Below are positions 24,697 to 33,479 of a stretch of 34,368 bases of DNA, in pieces (the first letter of the stretch is position 1; the number at the start of each line of letters is the position of its first letter). The translations under genes and the position numbers were made by a program. The DNA lies in the NCBI GenBank assembly GCA_012033205.1, contig JAAUSO010000065.1:1-34368 (forward strand), in the 5' to 3' direction. The DNA is from Richelia sp. SL_2_1. Lineage in GTDB: Bacteria > Cyanobacteriota > Cyanobacteriia > Cyanobacteriales > Nostocaceae. The notes under the pieces were generated by a model, which saw only the letters and a list, made by a program, of their open reading frames with translations, was not told the DNA's origin and did no database searches.

Positions 24697-25659
24697 TTAT
24701 TGTCCTTGCAATTTATTTTTTAAATAGTAATATAGTGCGATAAAACGAATCTTAGTTCTTTCTATTAAAGAGCTACAAATTAAATAATTATTAATTGCTT
24801 TAGTATTTTCCAAATCATTTTCAACCTCCCAATTCATACTGATCCCGAGGGCTACTAATTTATTACCAAACTTTCTCAGATGCGGAAATTCTTGCCTAAC
24901 CCAGCTACCAGTAAACAATTGTTCTCTAGCTTTCATATGTAAAACATCATCTCTCAAGGTTGCCATATTGTTGCCATGTATCCTTTGAAGAGTTAAATCC
25001 TCTGCTAGAATAAAGCCTTTGCTCAGTGCTACCGCCATATACTTAATATAATAGTCAGTAGCTAGCACCTTTTTGCTTGTAGGCATAGGAAGAAATTTTT
25101 CTACTAACGAACGCTTGTAACATAGCGTTGAACATACAGGGAGAGTTGGAGGAATTTTTCCTCTTTCAAGTATATGACGATAATCACGTTCACCAGATTG
25201 ATAATTAACTGTGGTAGTACGATCTAAAAGCTTATCCTTCTCATCAATTAATTGTAAACTATGAAAACACCAATCAATTTCTTGGTGTGTTTCAAAAATG
25301 CTGATAATTCTTGCAATTTTATCTGGCAAGAACATATCGTCTGAATCTAGAAAGCAGATAATATCCCCTTTACTTGCTGCAAATCCAGCATTATAAGTTG
25401 ATGGTTGTCCACCATTTTCTTTTAATATAGGTATAACTGCATTACCATAACTACTAATAATTTCACCAGAAGTATCTGTAGAACCATCATCAACCACAAT
25501 CACTTCAATATTTTTATAGGTTTGATTCAGCGCACTATCAATCGCTTGTTTAATAAAGCGCTCGTAATTATAGTTGCCTATAATTATGCTGACTAAAGGA
25601 GTATTGTTCAGCATAGAAGAAGATTCTAGAAAATGTGATGATTGTTTATTAATAATCAT
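24697..25659 (-). CDS. GT2-family glycosyltransferase
   Basis: The reading frame gives 320 aa. The conserved part begins LVSIIIGNYNYERFIKQAID at about residue 22, so the second ATG (MLNNTPLVS, residue 16) may be the true start. VIVVDDGSTDTSG and ICFLDSDDMFLPDK supply the nucleotide and metal sites (DSDD), and NGGQPSTYNAGFAASKGD lies between. The C-terminal 100 residues are a helical region with LAEDLTLQRIHGNNM, common in GT2 enzymes that act on lipid-linked sugars. It is one of three adjacent GT2 genes but is not closely related to the other two. Confidence 0.92.
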   Translation of the reverse strand: MIINKQSSHFLESSSMLNNTPLVSIIIGNYNYERFIKQAIDSALNQTYKNIEVIVVDDGSTDTSGEIISSYGNAVIPILKENGGQPSTYNAGFAASKGDIICFLDSDDMFLPDKIARIISIFETHQEIDWCFHSLQLIDEKDKLLDRTTTVNYQSGERDYRHILERGKIPPTLPVCSTLCYKRSLVEKFLPMPTSKKVLATDYYIKYMAVALSKGFILAEDLTLQRIHGNNMATLRDDVLHMKAREQLFTGSWVRQEFPHLRKFGNKLVALGISMNWEVENDLENTKAINNYLICSSLIERTKIRFIALYYYLKNKLQGQ

Positions 25660-25690
25660 TTTTATTTATTCTAATTTTTTCAATAAAACA

Positions 25691-26599
25691 CTATTCTCTT
25701 TGAGATTTACCACCTAGATAAAGTCTTAATTTTTCACTTGTTACTATATACCTAGCTCTAAACATCATTGAAATAAACTGAATCTTGTAATGGTAAGTAG
25801 TCAGCTTTTTATTTCTCCAAGCACGATACAGACTTGTAAAAGGAGGTTTAAAAGTGTCCAAAATATCTCTAGCAATATCAATTGATGAAGGATTTTGAGC
25901 CATCATTCTGTCAAATTTACCACCAACAAAACGGACAATGCGCGTGCGAATTTGCGAAAAAGAATGTCTAGCAGGATGAGCAATACGAGCATCGTCAGCA
26001 TAAACTGCTTTGTAACCAGCAGCAGCAATTTTCTTACCGAATTGTCTATCTCCTCCTGATTTCAGCCTGCAATCGAAGCAACCAACTTGTTCAACTATAT
26101 GCTTATATGCAAAAATATTTGCAGTTGCACCAAAGCCATCTTCCCGCACAAATTCTTCCTGACTAAAGCTCATTTCAATACAGTCATATAACTCAAATAT
26201 ATTTGGTTGTTCAGGTTTTTGGAAAAAAAGGTCTATTTTCCCTGCAACTAACCCACAATTAGGAGTATTTAAAAGATTTATTATACCTTTTTCGATCCAA
26301 TTTGAATCAGGAATACAGTCTGCATCTGTAAAAGCTAAAATATCTCCTTTTGCAATTGAAATACCTTGGTTGCGAGCTACATAGGAGCCAGGTTCGCTTT
26401 CATAAGTGTACTTTGCTTGACTAAATTGACTAACTACACTTTTAATGTCTTCTTTGGAGGCATTATCAACGACAATAATTTCATACAAATCTTTAGAATA
26501 GGTTTGTTGTTCTAAAGCTTGTAAGCAAAGTTTTAGACGTTTAGAGTCGTTGTAAACTGGGATGATTACGGAGACAAAATGTTTCTGTGTATTATTCAT
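25691..26599 (-). CDS. GT2-family glycosyltransferase (tandem paralogue A)
   Basis: The protein is 302 aa. VSVIIPVYNDSKRLKLCLQA, IIVVDNASKED, ILAFTDADCIP (metal site DAD), NCGLVAGKIDLFF, FGATANIFAY, LKSGGDRQFGKK and IAHPARHSF follow each other along the chain. The same order and most of the same residues occur in the next gene upstream (26635-27567). The two are a tandem duplication that has diverged mainly in the C-terminal 90 residues. It probably adds a sugar related to, but not the same as, that of its twin. Spacing to both neighbours is about 30 bases, typical of an operon. Confidence 0.93.
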   Translation of the reverse strand: MNNTQKHFVSVIIPVYNDSKRLKLCLQALEQQTYSKDLYEIIVVDNASKEDIKSVVSQFSQAKYTYESEPGSYVARNQGISIAKGDILAFTDADCIPDSNWIEKGIINLLNTPNCGLVAGKIDLFFQKPEQPNIFELYDCIEMSFSQEEFVREDGFGATANIFAYKHIVEQVGCFDCRLKSGGDRQFGKKIAAAGYKAVYADDARIAHPARHSFSQIRTRIVRFVGGKFDRMMAQNPSSIDIARDILDTFKPPFTSLYRAWRNKKLTTYHYKIQFISMMFRARYIVTSEKLRLYLGGKSQRE

Positions 26600-26634
26600 A
26601 GAATTTTATCTAATCTTATTGATTTAATAATTAA

Positions 26635-27567
26635 TCAGTTTGATAGTTTTTCTTTATGTTGGTGTAATTTATATGTATTTGGAATGTCTTTCAAATATAA
26701 TTCTACTTTTTTCCCACTCCTTATATGCTGTATGTATACAAATAAATACATCAATATAATTTTCTGCATGATTCCTAATGAATTATTATTTAGTATGTCT
26801 GAAAATCGTTTAATAGGATATTTTAATTCGCGCAATATTTCTATAATAAATTTTATTAATGATTTGCGTTCTTTCTCTTGTTTACATAATCCTTCTGTGA
26901 CTCTAATTGCTTTGTTTCGTATTTCTTTCCACTCTTTTCTTGCAGGATGTTCAACTAATACATTCTCTGCATAAACTTGTGTATATCCACATAAAAATAC
27001 TCTTTGACCCCATTCTTTATCCCCTCCTGATTTCAAGTCGGAATTAAATAAGCCTACAATTTCAAAAACTTCTTTAAATGTAAAAACATTAGCTGTAGCA
27101 CCAAAATTAAATTCATCAATATAATATTTTTGCCGGAGAAAATTCATACTGTCATAAACTTCAAATATACTTGGGTTTTCTGGATTTTTAAAAAAAAGTT
27201 TAACTTCTCCAGCGACTAATCCACAATTAGGTATTTGTAGTAGTTTTTCAACACCTTTTTCTATCCAATCAGCAGCAGGAATACAGTCTGAATCTGTAAA
27301 ACCTAAAATCTTTCCTTTCGCTACAGAAATACCTTTGTTGCGAGCTGCATAGGAGCCGCCACGGCTTTCGTGAGTAATCCGAGCTTGATTGAATTGCTTT
27401 ACTATGCTCTTAATATCTTCTTGGGAGTTATTATCGACTACAACTATTTCATACAAATCTTTGGGATATGTTTGACTGTCCAATGATTTTAAGCACGTAG
27501 CAAGTCGTTGGGAATCATTATAAACTGGTATAATGATAGATACAAAACTACGAGAATTATTAACCAT
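26635..27567 (-). CDS. GT2-family glycosyltransferase (tandem paralogue B)
   Basis: The protein is 310 aa with VSIIIPVYNDSQRLATCLKS, IVVVDNNSQED, ILGFTDSDCIP (metal site DSD), NCGLVAGEVKLFF, FGATANVFTF, LKSGGDKEWGQR and LVEHPARKEW, colinear with paralogue A. The C-terminal tail after residue 225 is Lys-rich and differs. AAGGAG lies about 12 bases before the ATG, rather far. It is preceded by a 190-base gap with an inverted repeat (27698-27753), so it may have its own promoter. Confidence 0.93.
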   Translation of the reverse strand: MVNNSRSFVSIIIPVYNDSQRLATCLKSLDSQTYPKDLYEIVVVDNNSQEDIKSIVKQFNQARITHESRGGSYAARNKGISVAKGKILGFTDSDCIPAADWIEKGVEKLLQIPNCGLVAGEVKLFFKNPENPSIFEVYDSMNFLRQKYYIDEFNFGATANVFTFKEVFEIVGLFNSDLKSGGDKEWGQRVFLCGYTQVYAENVLVEHPARKEWKEIRNKAIRVTEGLCKQEKERKSLIKFIIEILRELKYPIKRFSDILNNNSLGIMQKIILMYLFVYIQHIRSGKKVELYLKDIPNTYKLHQHKEKLSN

Positions 27568-27697
27568 ATATATTGAATACTCCTTTTATAATTATCTACT
27601 TAAAGGTCAGAGAAGTTTGATAATTAGGTGTGAAGACAAAATTCATCGATAATACCGTAATATTTAGGGATGAAAAAGGTCACTCTATAGACAGTTA

Positions 27698-27753
27698 GAG
27701 GCAGAGAAAGAGGATTTAAACAAGTTTATATAGTTACTATTTTCTCTAGCCTC
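27698..27753. promoter_or_regulatory. Inverted repeat between pyruvyl transferase and GT2 genes
   Basis: GAGGCAGAGAAA (27698-27709) pairs with TTTCTCT-A-GCCTC (27741-27753) with one bulge. The loop is about 31 bases and there is no T run. It may stabilise mRNA ends or be a weak terminator of the upstream gene. Confidence 0.4.
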
Positions 27754-27759
27754 CAATAT

Positions 27760-28926
27760 TTATTTATTTTTACCTACTTCTAATAAATTTTGAACCTCAC
27801 TCCACATTTGCTTACTTAAAGCTTTTTGGTGTCTACCTCCTTCTTGTACGGCTTGAATTATTTTTCCTCTCGTAGGCTCCTGAATCATCAAATCTAGTTT
27901 ACTAAGATTTTGATTAATATCATCTGCAACATCGATAAGTAAATCTGTACAATTATAATTTTTGAAAAGCATTTGATATTTGTGACTCCATCCTGTTCCT
28001 AAACAAGGTGTTCCTTGGGAAAGAGAACTAATTAAACCATGAAAACGTGAACCTATGACTAAGTAACACTTACCTAAAATACCTTTTAAGTAAAGTGGAT
28101 TATCTTCTTTAATTACAGAAACTGGTTTACTTACTTGAGCTTGTAAATGCATTCCTAGTTCATAATCATTAGACTCATGAATGAGTATAAATGGTTCAAA
28201 TCCTTTAGCTAATAAATGCTCAAGACTTGAAACTAAAAAAGAAATATATGTATCACTAACTTGGCTTGAAGTTTTATCAAGCATTCGTTGATTAGGAATT
28301 ATACAAGGTTTTCCACTCAAATTGTTTATGTATTCTGGTTCTATTCCTTGCAATAAATTTGTAAAATCTGGCGCAATTTTTACGTTATTAATGGGAACAG
28401 ACAAATTGTTTATATACTCATAAGAAATTTCATCTCTTGCAAATACTATATCGGAATTATTGAGTATTTCAATGAATGCCGATTTTATTCTCCCATTTGT
28501 AAAAGGCCCAAATGCTTGAGGCAACAAAATAATTTTTTTACCTTGTTTTTTCCATCTAATACATCGTTTTGCCATCGTTTCAGTTTTGGCATGACCCCAT
28601 TGATCGCTGAAGGCAAAGCCAGAAGCATCTAATATAATGTCAACTTCTGATTCTAAAGTAATATCATAATATTTACGAATAGGCTTAGGAAATAGACCGG
28701 CAATAAAATTTATAAATGGAGCTTTTTTGTGTCTTATTGAAGTTCTAGGAGCAATCCATGTAAGATGATTTATCCCAACTTCTTTTCTTTGTTTAAAGCT
28801 ACCAATTTCTAGATTAGCGCAAAGAATATTATTTTGATTCCATTGTTGTATTTGCTGTTTAGCAGCATACAACATTAATTCTGCGCCTTTATTGTAAAAA
28901 TTAACTCCGTATATAGCGAATTTCAT
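27760..28926 (-). CDS. Polysaccharide pyruvyl transferase
   Basis: The 388-aa protein matches the CsaB/WcaK-type family (PF04230) over its length: MKFAIYGVNFYNKGAELML, VDIILDASGFAFSDQWG, KKIILLPQAFGPF, IVFARDEISYEYI, CYLVIGSRFHGLISSLSQG and GTPCLGTGWSHKYQ. The family moves pyruvate from phosphoenolpyruvate to a sugar to make a ketal, giving the polymer negative charge. AGAAGG lies within the end of the nitroreductase-like gene, whose natural stop is two bases before this ATG, so the two are translationally coupled. Together with the glycosyltransferases it predicts a pyruvylated exopolysaccharide. Confidence 0.92.
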   Translation of the reverse strand: MKFAIYGVNFYNKGAELMLYAAKQQIQQWNQNNILCANLEIGSFKQRKEVGINHLTWIAPRTSIRHKKAPFINFIAGLFPKPIRKYYDITLESEVDIILDASGFAFSDQWGHAKTETMAKRCIRWKKQGKKIILLPQAFGPFTNGRIKSAFIEILNNSDIVFARDEISYEYINNLSVPINNVKIAPDFTNLLQGIEPEYINNLSGKPCIIPNQRMLDKTSSQVSDTYISFLVSSLEHLLAKGFEPFILIHESNDYELGMHLQAQVSKPVSVIKEDNPLYLKGILGKCYLVIGSRFHGLISSLSQGTPCLGTGWSHKYQMLFKNYNCTDLLIDVADDINQNLSKLDLMIQEPTRGKIIQAVQEGGRHQKALSKQMWSEVQNLLEVGKNK

Positions 28927-28928
28927 GA

Positions 28929-30035
28929 CTAGTTATACCTTCTAATTTGTTCTATAGGTTTCTTTTGAGAATATGCAACCATGCCATCTGGGTCGGGATA
29001 ACCGACGGAAATCAACATAATTACACGTTCATGTGGCTCTAAATTAATTAATGATTCCATCTGACTTTCTTTCTCTTCAATCTCTGGTCAATTAATAGGA
29101 CATGAACTTAGTCCTAAACTTTCAAAAGCGTACATTAACGACATAGAAGCAAGTGAAGCATCGATATAGATGATATGGCGATCGCGTTCGCTAAAGTAAG
29201 CCCTTAATTTACCAACAACAACGATAATTGCCGGAAAGTTATGATTGAAACCTTTAGTACCCATAGGTATCGAGGCAACTTTTTGAACGAGTTCTGGCTC
29301 GTCGAAAATACGAAATTCAAAAGGCTGACGATTGCAGGCGCTAGGGGAAAGAGCAGCAGCTTTAATCGCGTTATCGATCAAATCTCTTGGCACTGGCTTT
29401 TGTAAATACCAGCGTACAGACCGACGACGATAAGACAAAGCAAGAAACTGTTCATAATCTACAGTAAGTGAACTAGCAAGGTCTCGTTTATAAGGAACAC
29501 ATTGGTTGTTGCTAGCAAGAGGCGCTAGTTCAAAGAATATTTTTCTTGCTTTATCAATGATAGGTTCAGAACCGACAATGCTGAAATACTGCTTGAGAAC
29601 ATCATATGCCCATTGTAATTCGCTATTAGTTGTAACTTCATTCTGATTTGCAAGCAAGGCATTCTTATAACTTTTTACTGTTTCTTCAATGTAATCTTTA
29701 GCAAAAATATCTCTTCTAGGTCTCATCAGAAGACCTTTTTCTAAACGGTGAATATTGCGTCTGAGCAAAAAATCGCTATTTTTTGCTAACTTTAATTCTT
29801 CAGCATATTTAAGTTTCCCATAGACAACACTATAATGTTCTCTATGGAAGGCTGATGAAATAAAAGCATAATAAATTGAACTTAACAATGGAGAGTGAGC
29901 AAACCAAGGTAAAACTAGTTCTGGAAAATTCTTAACAATCCTTTTAAAATTGTTAATGCCAATTTTTGAAATTATAGGTTTAGCTACATCTTTGGCAAGG
30001 TCAATATATTTTTTTGGACTGGTTTGAACTTTCAT
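28929..30035 (-). pseudogene. Nitroreductase-like protein with in-frame TGA
   Basis: The chain is open for 315 aa to a TGA at 29088-29090 (…GLSSCPIN stop). The same frame then continues with PEIEEKESQMESLINLEPHE, MLISVGYPDPDGMVAY and KKPIEQIRRYN to a TAG at 28929-28931, two bases before the next gene. The full protein would be 368 aa. Nitroreductase-fold features are YRRRSVRWYLQKPV, LSPSACNRQPFEF (FMN contacts) and ASLASMSLMYAFESLGLSSC. Family members have Trp at the position of the TGA (SCPINW), so a single TGG to TGA change explains it. The N-terminal 120 residues are an extra domain often seen in cluster-linked nitroreductases. Its role in the polysaccharide pathway is unknown; reduction of a sugar intermediate is a guess. 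Confidence 0.82.
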
Positions 30036-30119
30036 TGCTTACTTTATAATTTTCAATACAATTAGTAGATTAAGCTAACTTATAATAACTCTTAATTTTC
30101 TGTTTTTTTATTTTTCTAA

Positions 30120-31583
30120 TTAAGTTTTATTTAAGCTGAATTTTGGTAAAATTGAACCAAATAAGTCTGTTGAGCGTTTGAAAAGCTTAGGTGCAATCAA
30201 TCGGATAGTTGATATATATACTAAGGCTCCAAATGATATACAGATAGTTAATAAGATATGTAAATTAACTATTCCACCGAGAAAGTATTTAGCTCCAAAG
30301 ATGGTTGCTACCATTATTAGCGACGCAACAAGTGGAGCAGCATATTGGCTGAGATAAGTTCTGAAGTTAATGGGAATAAGCTTGTTAACTATCCATAAAG
30401 TAACAGGTGCTGTCAGGTAGGCGCGAATTACATATGCCGCAGCAACTGCGACAATTCCCCAGCGAACTGCTATGGCAAAACCGATGACATTTCCTATAGC
30501 TTGCATAGAGCTAAGTCCTAAGCCTAACCCAGGCTTGCCCAATGCCATAATCATGGGGTTGTTATAATTGAAGCCAGCATAAAGCAAACCTATGAGATTA
30601 AGAATTTGCATTACTGGGATACTTGGTTTCCACTCTTCACCGAACATCACAACTACCAACTCAGGAGCTAAGGTAGATAGCCCTAAGAATATCGGAAAAG
30701 CAATTAATGTAGTTAACCCAATGGCGCTGTAAAATGCCTGCCGTAATCGTTCCGGTTCTGACTGCAATCTTGAAAACACTGGCATTGCAGTTTTCTGAAT
30801 AGTTCCAACCATCAGTTGGTTTACCATCAGCAAAATCCGGTAAGCAACCGTATAATATCCTAACGCTACAGAACCGAGAAAATATCCGATTAAAAGGTCG
30901 TCCGAGCGGCGGTTGAGAAAATTTAAAGCATTGATTCCTACTACATTGATACCGAAGCTGAATAACTCTTGAAAGTGCTTTTTGGAAAACTTAAAGCTTG
31001 GTCGCCAATCAGTAGTTGACCACAAAACTATAACCCCGGCGAAGCCGTTCGCTATCTGTTGACCCACGAGACTCCAAACACCAAAGCCTAAAAACGCCAT
31101 AACAACGCCGACTAAACCACCAGCAACTGTTGCAACTAAAGTCCGTAAAGACAAGGTTTTAAAAGCGAGTTGGCGACTGAGAATTGCGCTTTGTACGCTG
31201 TTAAGAGCCGCAAACAGAAAGCTTAAAGACAACCAACGTATTATTGGTATTAATTGCGGCTCTTTAAATAGGTTAGCGATAATTCCAGCACCAGCGACAC
31301 TGATTCCTAGCAGCACTAAAGCAATGCCTATGTTTGTCCAGAAAGCAGTATCTAGGTGTTCCTGCTCTACTTCTTTACGTTGGATAATAGCTTGACTAAA
31401 TCCTTGATCAAGAAAAACCTCCATGAAAGCAAAGAATATGCTAGATAATGCTACTAGACCAAATGTCTTCGGTTCGAGCAAACGAGCAAGTAGTAGAAAG
31501 ACAACAAATGAAATTACTCGGCTTCCCCAGTTCTCGATTGCAGACCAAATTACTCCTTTGAGTGCCTTTTCTTTTAAGCTCAT
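30120..31583 (-). CDS. Wzx/WzxC-type polysaccharide flippase
   Basis: The 487-aa protein has about fourteen hydrophobic helices and begins MSLKEKALKGVIWSAIENWG followed by LLLARLLEPKTFGLVAL and FLDQGFSQAIIQRKEVEQEH, which are hallmarks of the WzxC/TuaB branch of the MOP superfamily. MVNQLMVGTIQKTAMPVFSR in the middle is also typical. It flips lipid-linked repeat units across the inner membrane before polymerisation. It precedes the nitroreductase and pyruvyl transferase genes in the same direction with an 84-base gap. Confidence 0.95.
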   Translation of the reverse strand: MSLKEKALKGVIWSAIENWGSRVISFVVFLLLARLLEPKTFGLVALSSIFFAFMEVFLDQGFSQAIIQRKEVEQEHLDTAFWTNIGIALVLLGISVAGAGIIANLFKEPQLIPIIRWLSLSFLFAALNSVQSAILSRQLAFKTLSLRTLVATVAGGLVGVVMAFLGFGVWSLVGQQIANGFAGVIVLWSTTDWRPSFKFSKKHFQELFSFGINVVGINALNFLNRRSDDLLIGYFLGSVALGYYTVAYRILLMVNQLMVGTIQKTAMPVFSRLQSEPERLRQAFYSAIGLTTLIAFPIFLGLSTLAPELVVVMFGEEWKPSIPVMQILNLIGLLYAGFNYNNPMIMALGKPGLGLGLSSMQAIGNVIGFAIAVRWGIVAVAAAYVIRAYLTAPVTLWIVNKLIPINFRTYLSQYAAPLVASLIMVATIFGAKYFLGGIVNLHILLTICISFGALVYISTIRLIAPKLFKRSTDLFGSILPKFSLNKT

Positions 31584-31962
31584 TTTGTGGAAAAAATTGG
31601 TGGATTAACTTAAAAATAAAAATTACGGTTACGCTTAATTACATTACAAGTATTGCTATGTCGCAAATTTATTGATGAAATTCTAACTAAATTAGTCAGG
31701 GGAAAGTATAAAATAAAATTTTACTTTCTATTACAAAACAAACCGATCCGGATATTTTGTATTCTGCAAATTTCTTTAATTCATAATAACTTTAGAGAAT
31801 CTTAGATATATACTAAAGAAATTAAATCTCCCATTAGCAAATCAATAAAAACTAAACCTAAGTAACTATTCATAACTCATGAATTAAATTGCCAAGTTCC
31901 TTTGCTATTCAACTTAATTAAGTTTCAATAAACAAGTACTTGACAATACAATTAACCATCTC
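31584..31962. other. Intergenic gap, no gene seen
   Basis: This is 379 bases of AT-rich DNA between the flippase and the WecG-type gene. No ORF, repeat or hairpin of note is visible. It probably contains the promoter of the flippase-led operon on the minus strand, which I cannot place. Confidence 0.5.
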
Positions 31963-32757
31963 TTATTTCAAATCACTTACAGAATTTGACACTGAATAAT
32001 TAGTACTTATCAACTGCTTCATTGCTAACCACATAAATGGTGGAATTGTCTTTGTATATCTACCCCCAAGACGACGAGGTTCTTGCACCCATCTATACAA
32101 CCATTCAAATCCAGACTCTCTGATTATACGAGGTGCCCTTTTATGAAGTCCTGCATAAACTGGGAATGCTCCACCCAAACCAATCATCACTGCTTGAATT
32201 TTATCTTTATGTTCAGTCATCCACTTTTCTTGTTTTGGACAGCCTAAAGATACAAATACGATCCCGGCACCACTTTCATTAATCTTTTTAATCAATGCTT
32301 CGTCTTCACTTTCTGTTAGTGGACGAAATGGTAGCGGTTCCATTTCAGCAATTTTTAACTCAGGATATTCTTTCTCTAACTTGCTTCTCATTCCGGAAAG
32401 AATTTGCGATTGAGAACCTACAAAATAGACACTAATATTCTGTTTTGGTGCTGATTTGCATATAGAAGCTAAAATATCCAACCCTGCAACTCTATCTTGA
32501 TAAGTCGCTCCTAACTTTTTCATCATCCAAACTAAAGGCATCCCATCCGGAGTTACCATATCAGCATCTTTTAATACTCTGGCAAACTCCGGGTTCCAGT
32601 GAGCTTCCATCAGCATATGTACATTAGCTACACATACTGTCTTACTTTCACGTTCACTTGCCCACTCAAGAATAGTTTCTATTTGCTCATCTAAACGCAA
32701 AGCAGTAATCGGAAAATCTAGTACTTCCCGAGTCGGCAGAGCAACTGCCTTCACCAT
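31963..32757 (-). CDS. WecG/TagA/CpsF-family glycosyltransferase
   Basis: The 264-aa protein has the full family pattern (GT26): VCVANVHMLMEAHWNPEFA, VTPDGMPLVWMMKKLG (Asp-Gly, proposed active site), FVGSQSQILSGM, IVFVSLGCPKQEKWM (nucleotide-binding PKQE) and LGGAFPVYAGLHKRAPRI, ending with WLYRWVQEPRRLGGRY, a membrane-binding helix region. The family adds the second sugar, an N-acetylmannosamine-type residue, to an undecaprenyl-linked first sugar. AAGGAG lies six bases before the ATG, a strong ribosome binding site. As the first minus-strand gene of the cluster it may act early in repeat-unit assembly. Confidence 0.95.
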   Translation of the reverse strand: MVKAVALPTREVLDFPITALRLDEQIETILEWASERESKTVCVANVHMLMEAHWNPEFARVLKDADMVTPDGMPLVWMMKKLGATYQDRVAGLDILASICKSAPKQNISVYFVGSQSQILSGMRSKLEKEYPELKIAEMEPLPFRPLTESEDEALIKKINESGAGIVFVSLGCPKQEKWMTEHKDKIQAVMIGLGGAFPVYAGLHKRAPRIIRESGFEWLYRWVQEPRRLGGRYTKTIPPFMWLAMKQLISTNYSVSNSVSDLK

Positions 32758-33224
32758 AGGTCACTCCTTGTGTAACAACTTAAAATAGCTAAGAGTATTC
32801 AACCAAACCACTGCACTATAAAAAGTTTTGTTTTAGCCTTATTTTACTTGCTTAAAACTCAGGGAATGGTCGTCACTTGACATAGGTGGATGCAGTGGCT
32901 TTTATTGTTATTTAGCTTCCCTGGTAGTTACTGAATTATCTTACCTTACAGTATATTAGTTTACTAGCAAAAAACAGCAATTTCAGTTGTTTTGAGTAAA
33001 CTTTATATTAACTTTACAAAAATCAGAAGTTAGGTTCATAGTAGCATTACAATTACGACAAATTCTACTTATAAATACTAGTCAAAAACTTCATAAAAAG
33101 CATCATAAATCAGAAATATTGCTCGTATAAGAAGATTATTACTTGTAAAATCAATACTTTTTTAAAAAACATTACAAATATTTTAAGTAGCTATGTAAAT
33201 ATATTGCTCAAGTGATTAAACTAC
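32758..33224. other. Intergenic gap, no gene seen
   Basis: This is 467 bases of AT-rich sequence upstream of the WecG-type gene. No repeats, RNA genes or convincing ORFs are visible. The promoter of the exopolysaccharide cluster should lie here on the minus strand. Confidence 0.5.
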
Positions 33225-33479
33225 TTAGTTTTTAAATACTGGTATCAGATGTACCCTATTTATTATTAATCCCATAAAAAATCGGCAAAAAAAATGGGGG
33301 AAGATTGATTTTTCTTCCCCCTGTCTATTATTCTTGCCATTATCTTCTTTACTCTTTTCTTTTAGCCTTTTTCGTAGCATTTGCTGCTGTTTTTTGAGTT
33401 GTCGCTTTCTCGCAGCACCACCTTTACCCTTATCATTTCTCCCTTGTTTACGGGGAGACTCCCATCTTTTAAGTCGCAT
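33225..33479 (-). CDS. Small, very basic hypothetical protein
   Basis: The frame gives 84 aa starting MRLKRWESPRKQGRNDKGKG, with a strong ribosome binding site (AAAGGA, nine bases before the ATG). Residues 1-50 are rich in Lys, Arg and Gln, as in nucleic-acid-binding or ribosome-associated proteins. From about residue 52 the frame runs through a complete terminator hairpin (33287-33321) and its translation changes to a hydrophobic, low-quality stretch. The natural stop may therefore lie upstream, for instance in another frame near residue 45 (KEK, then TAA). I do not recognise a family. The start is well supported; the end is doubtful. Confidence 0.5.
   Translation of the reverse strand: MRLKRWESPRKQGRNDKGKGGAARKRQLKKQQQMLRKRLKEKSKEDNGKNNRQGEEKSIFPHFFCRFFMGLIINRVHLIPVFKN
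33287..33321 (-). terminator. Rho-independent terminator inside the basic ORF
   Basis: On the minus strand GGGGGAAGA, an 8-base loop and TCTTCCCCC form a perfect 9-bp stem, followed by A and eight T. This is a textbook intrinsic terminator, and it points in the direction of the basic ORF. Confidence 0.9.

Noticed and set aside
26579-26974. 131-aa plus-strand frame opposite the GT2 paralogue
   Set aside because: It is antisense to a well-supported gene and has a Cys/Phe/Ile-rich composition typical of shadow frames.
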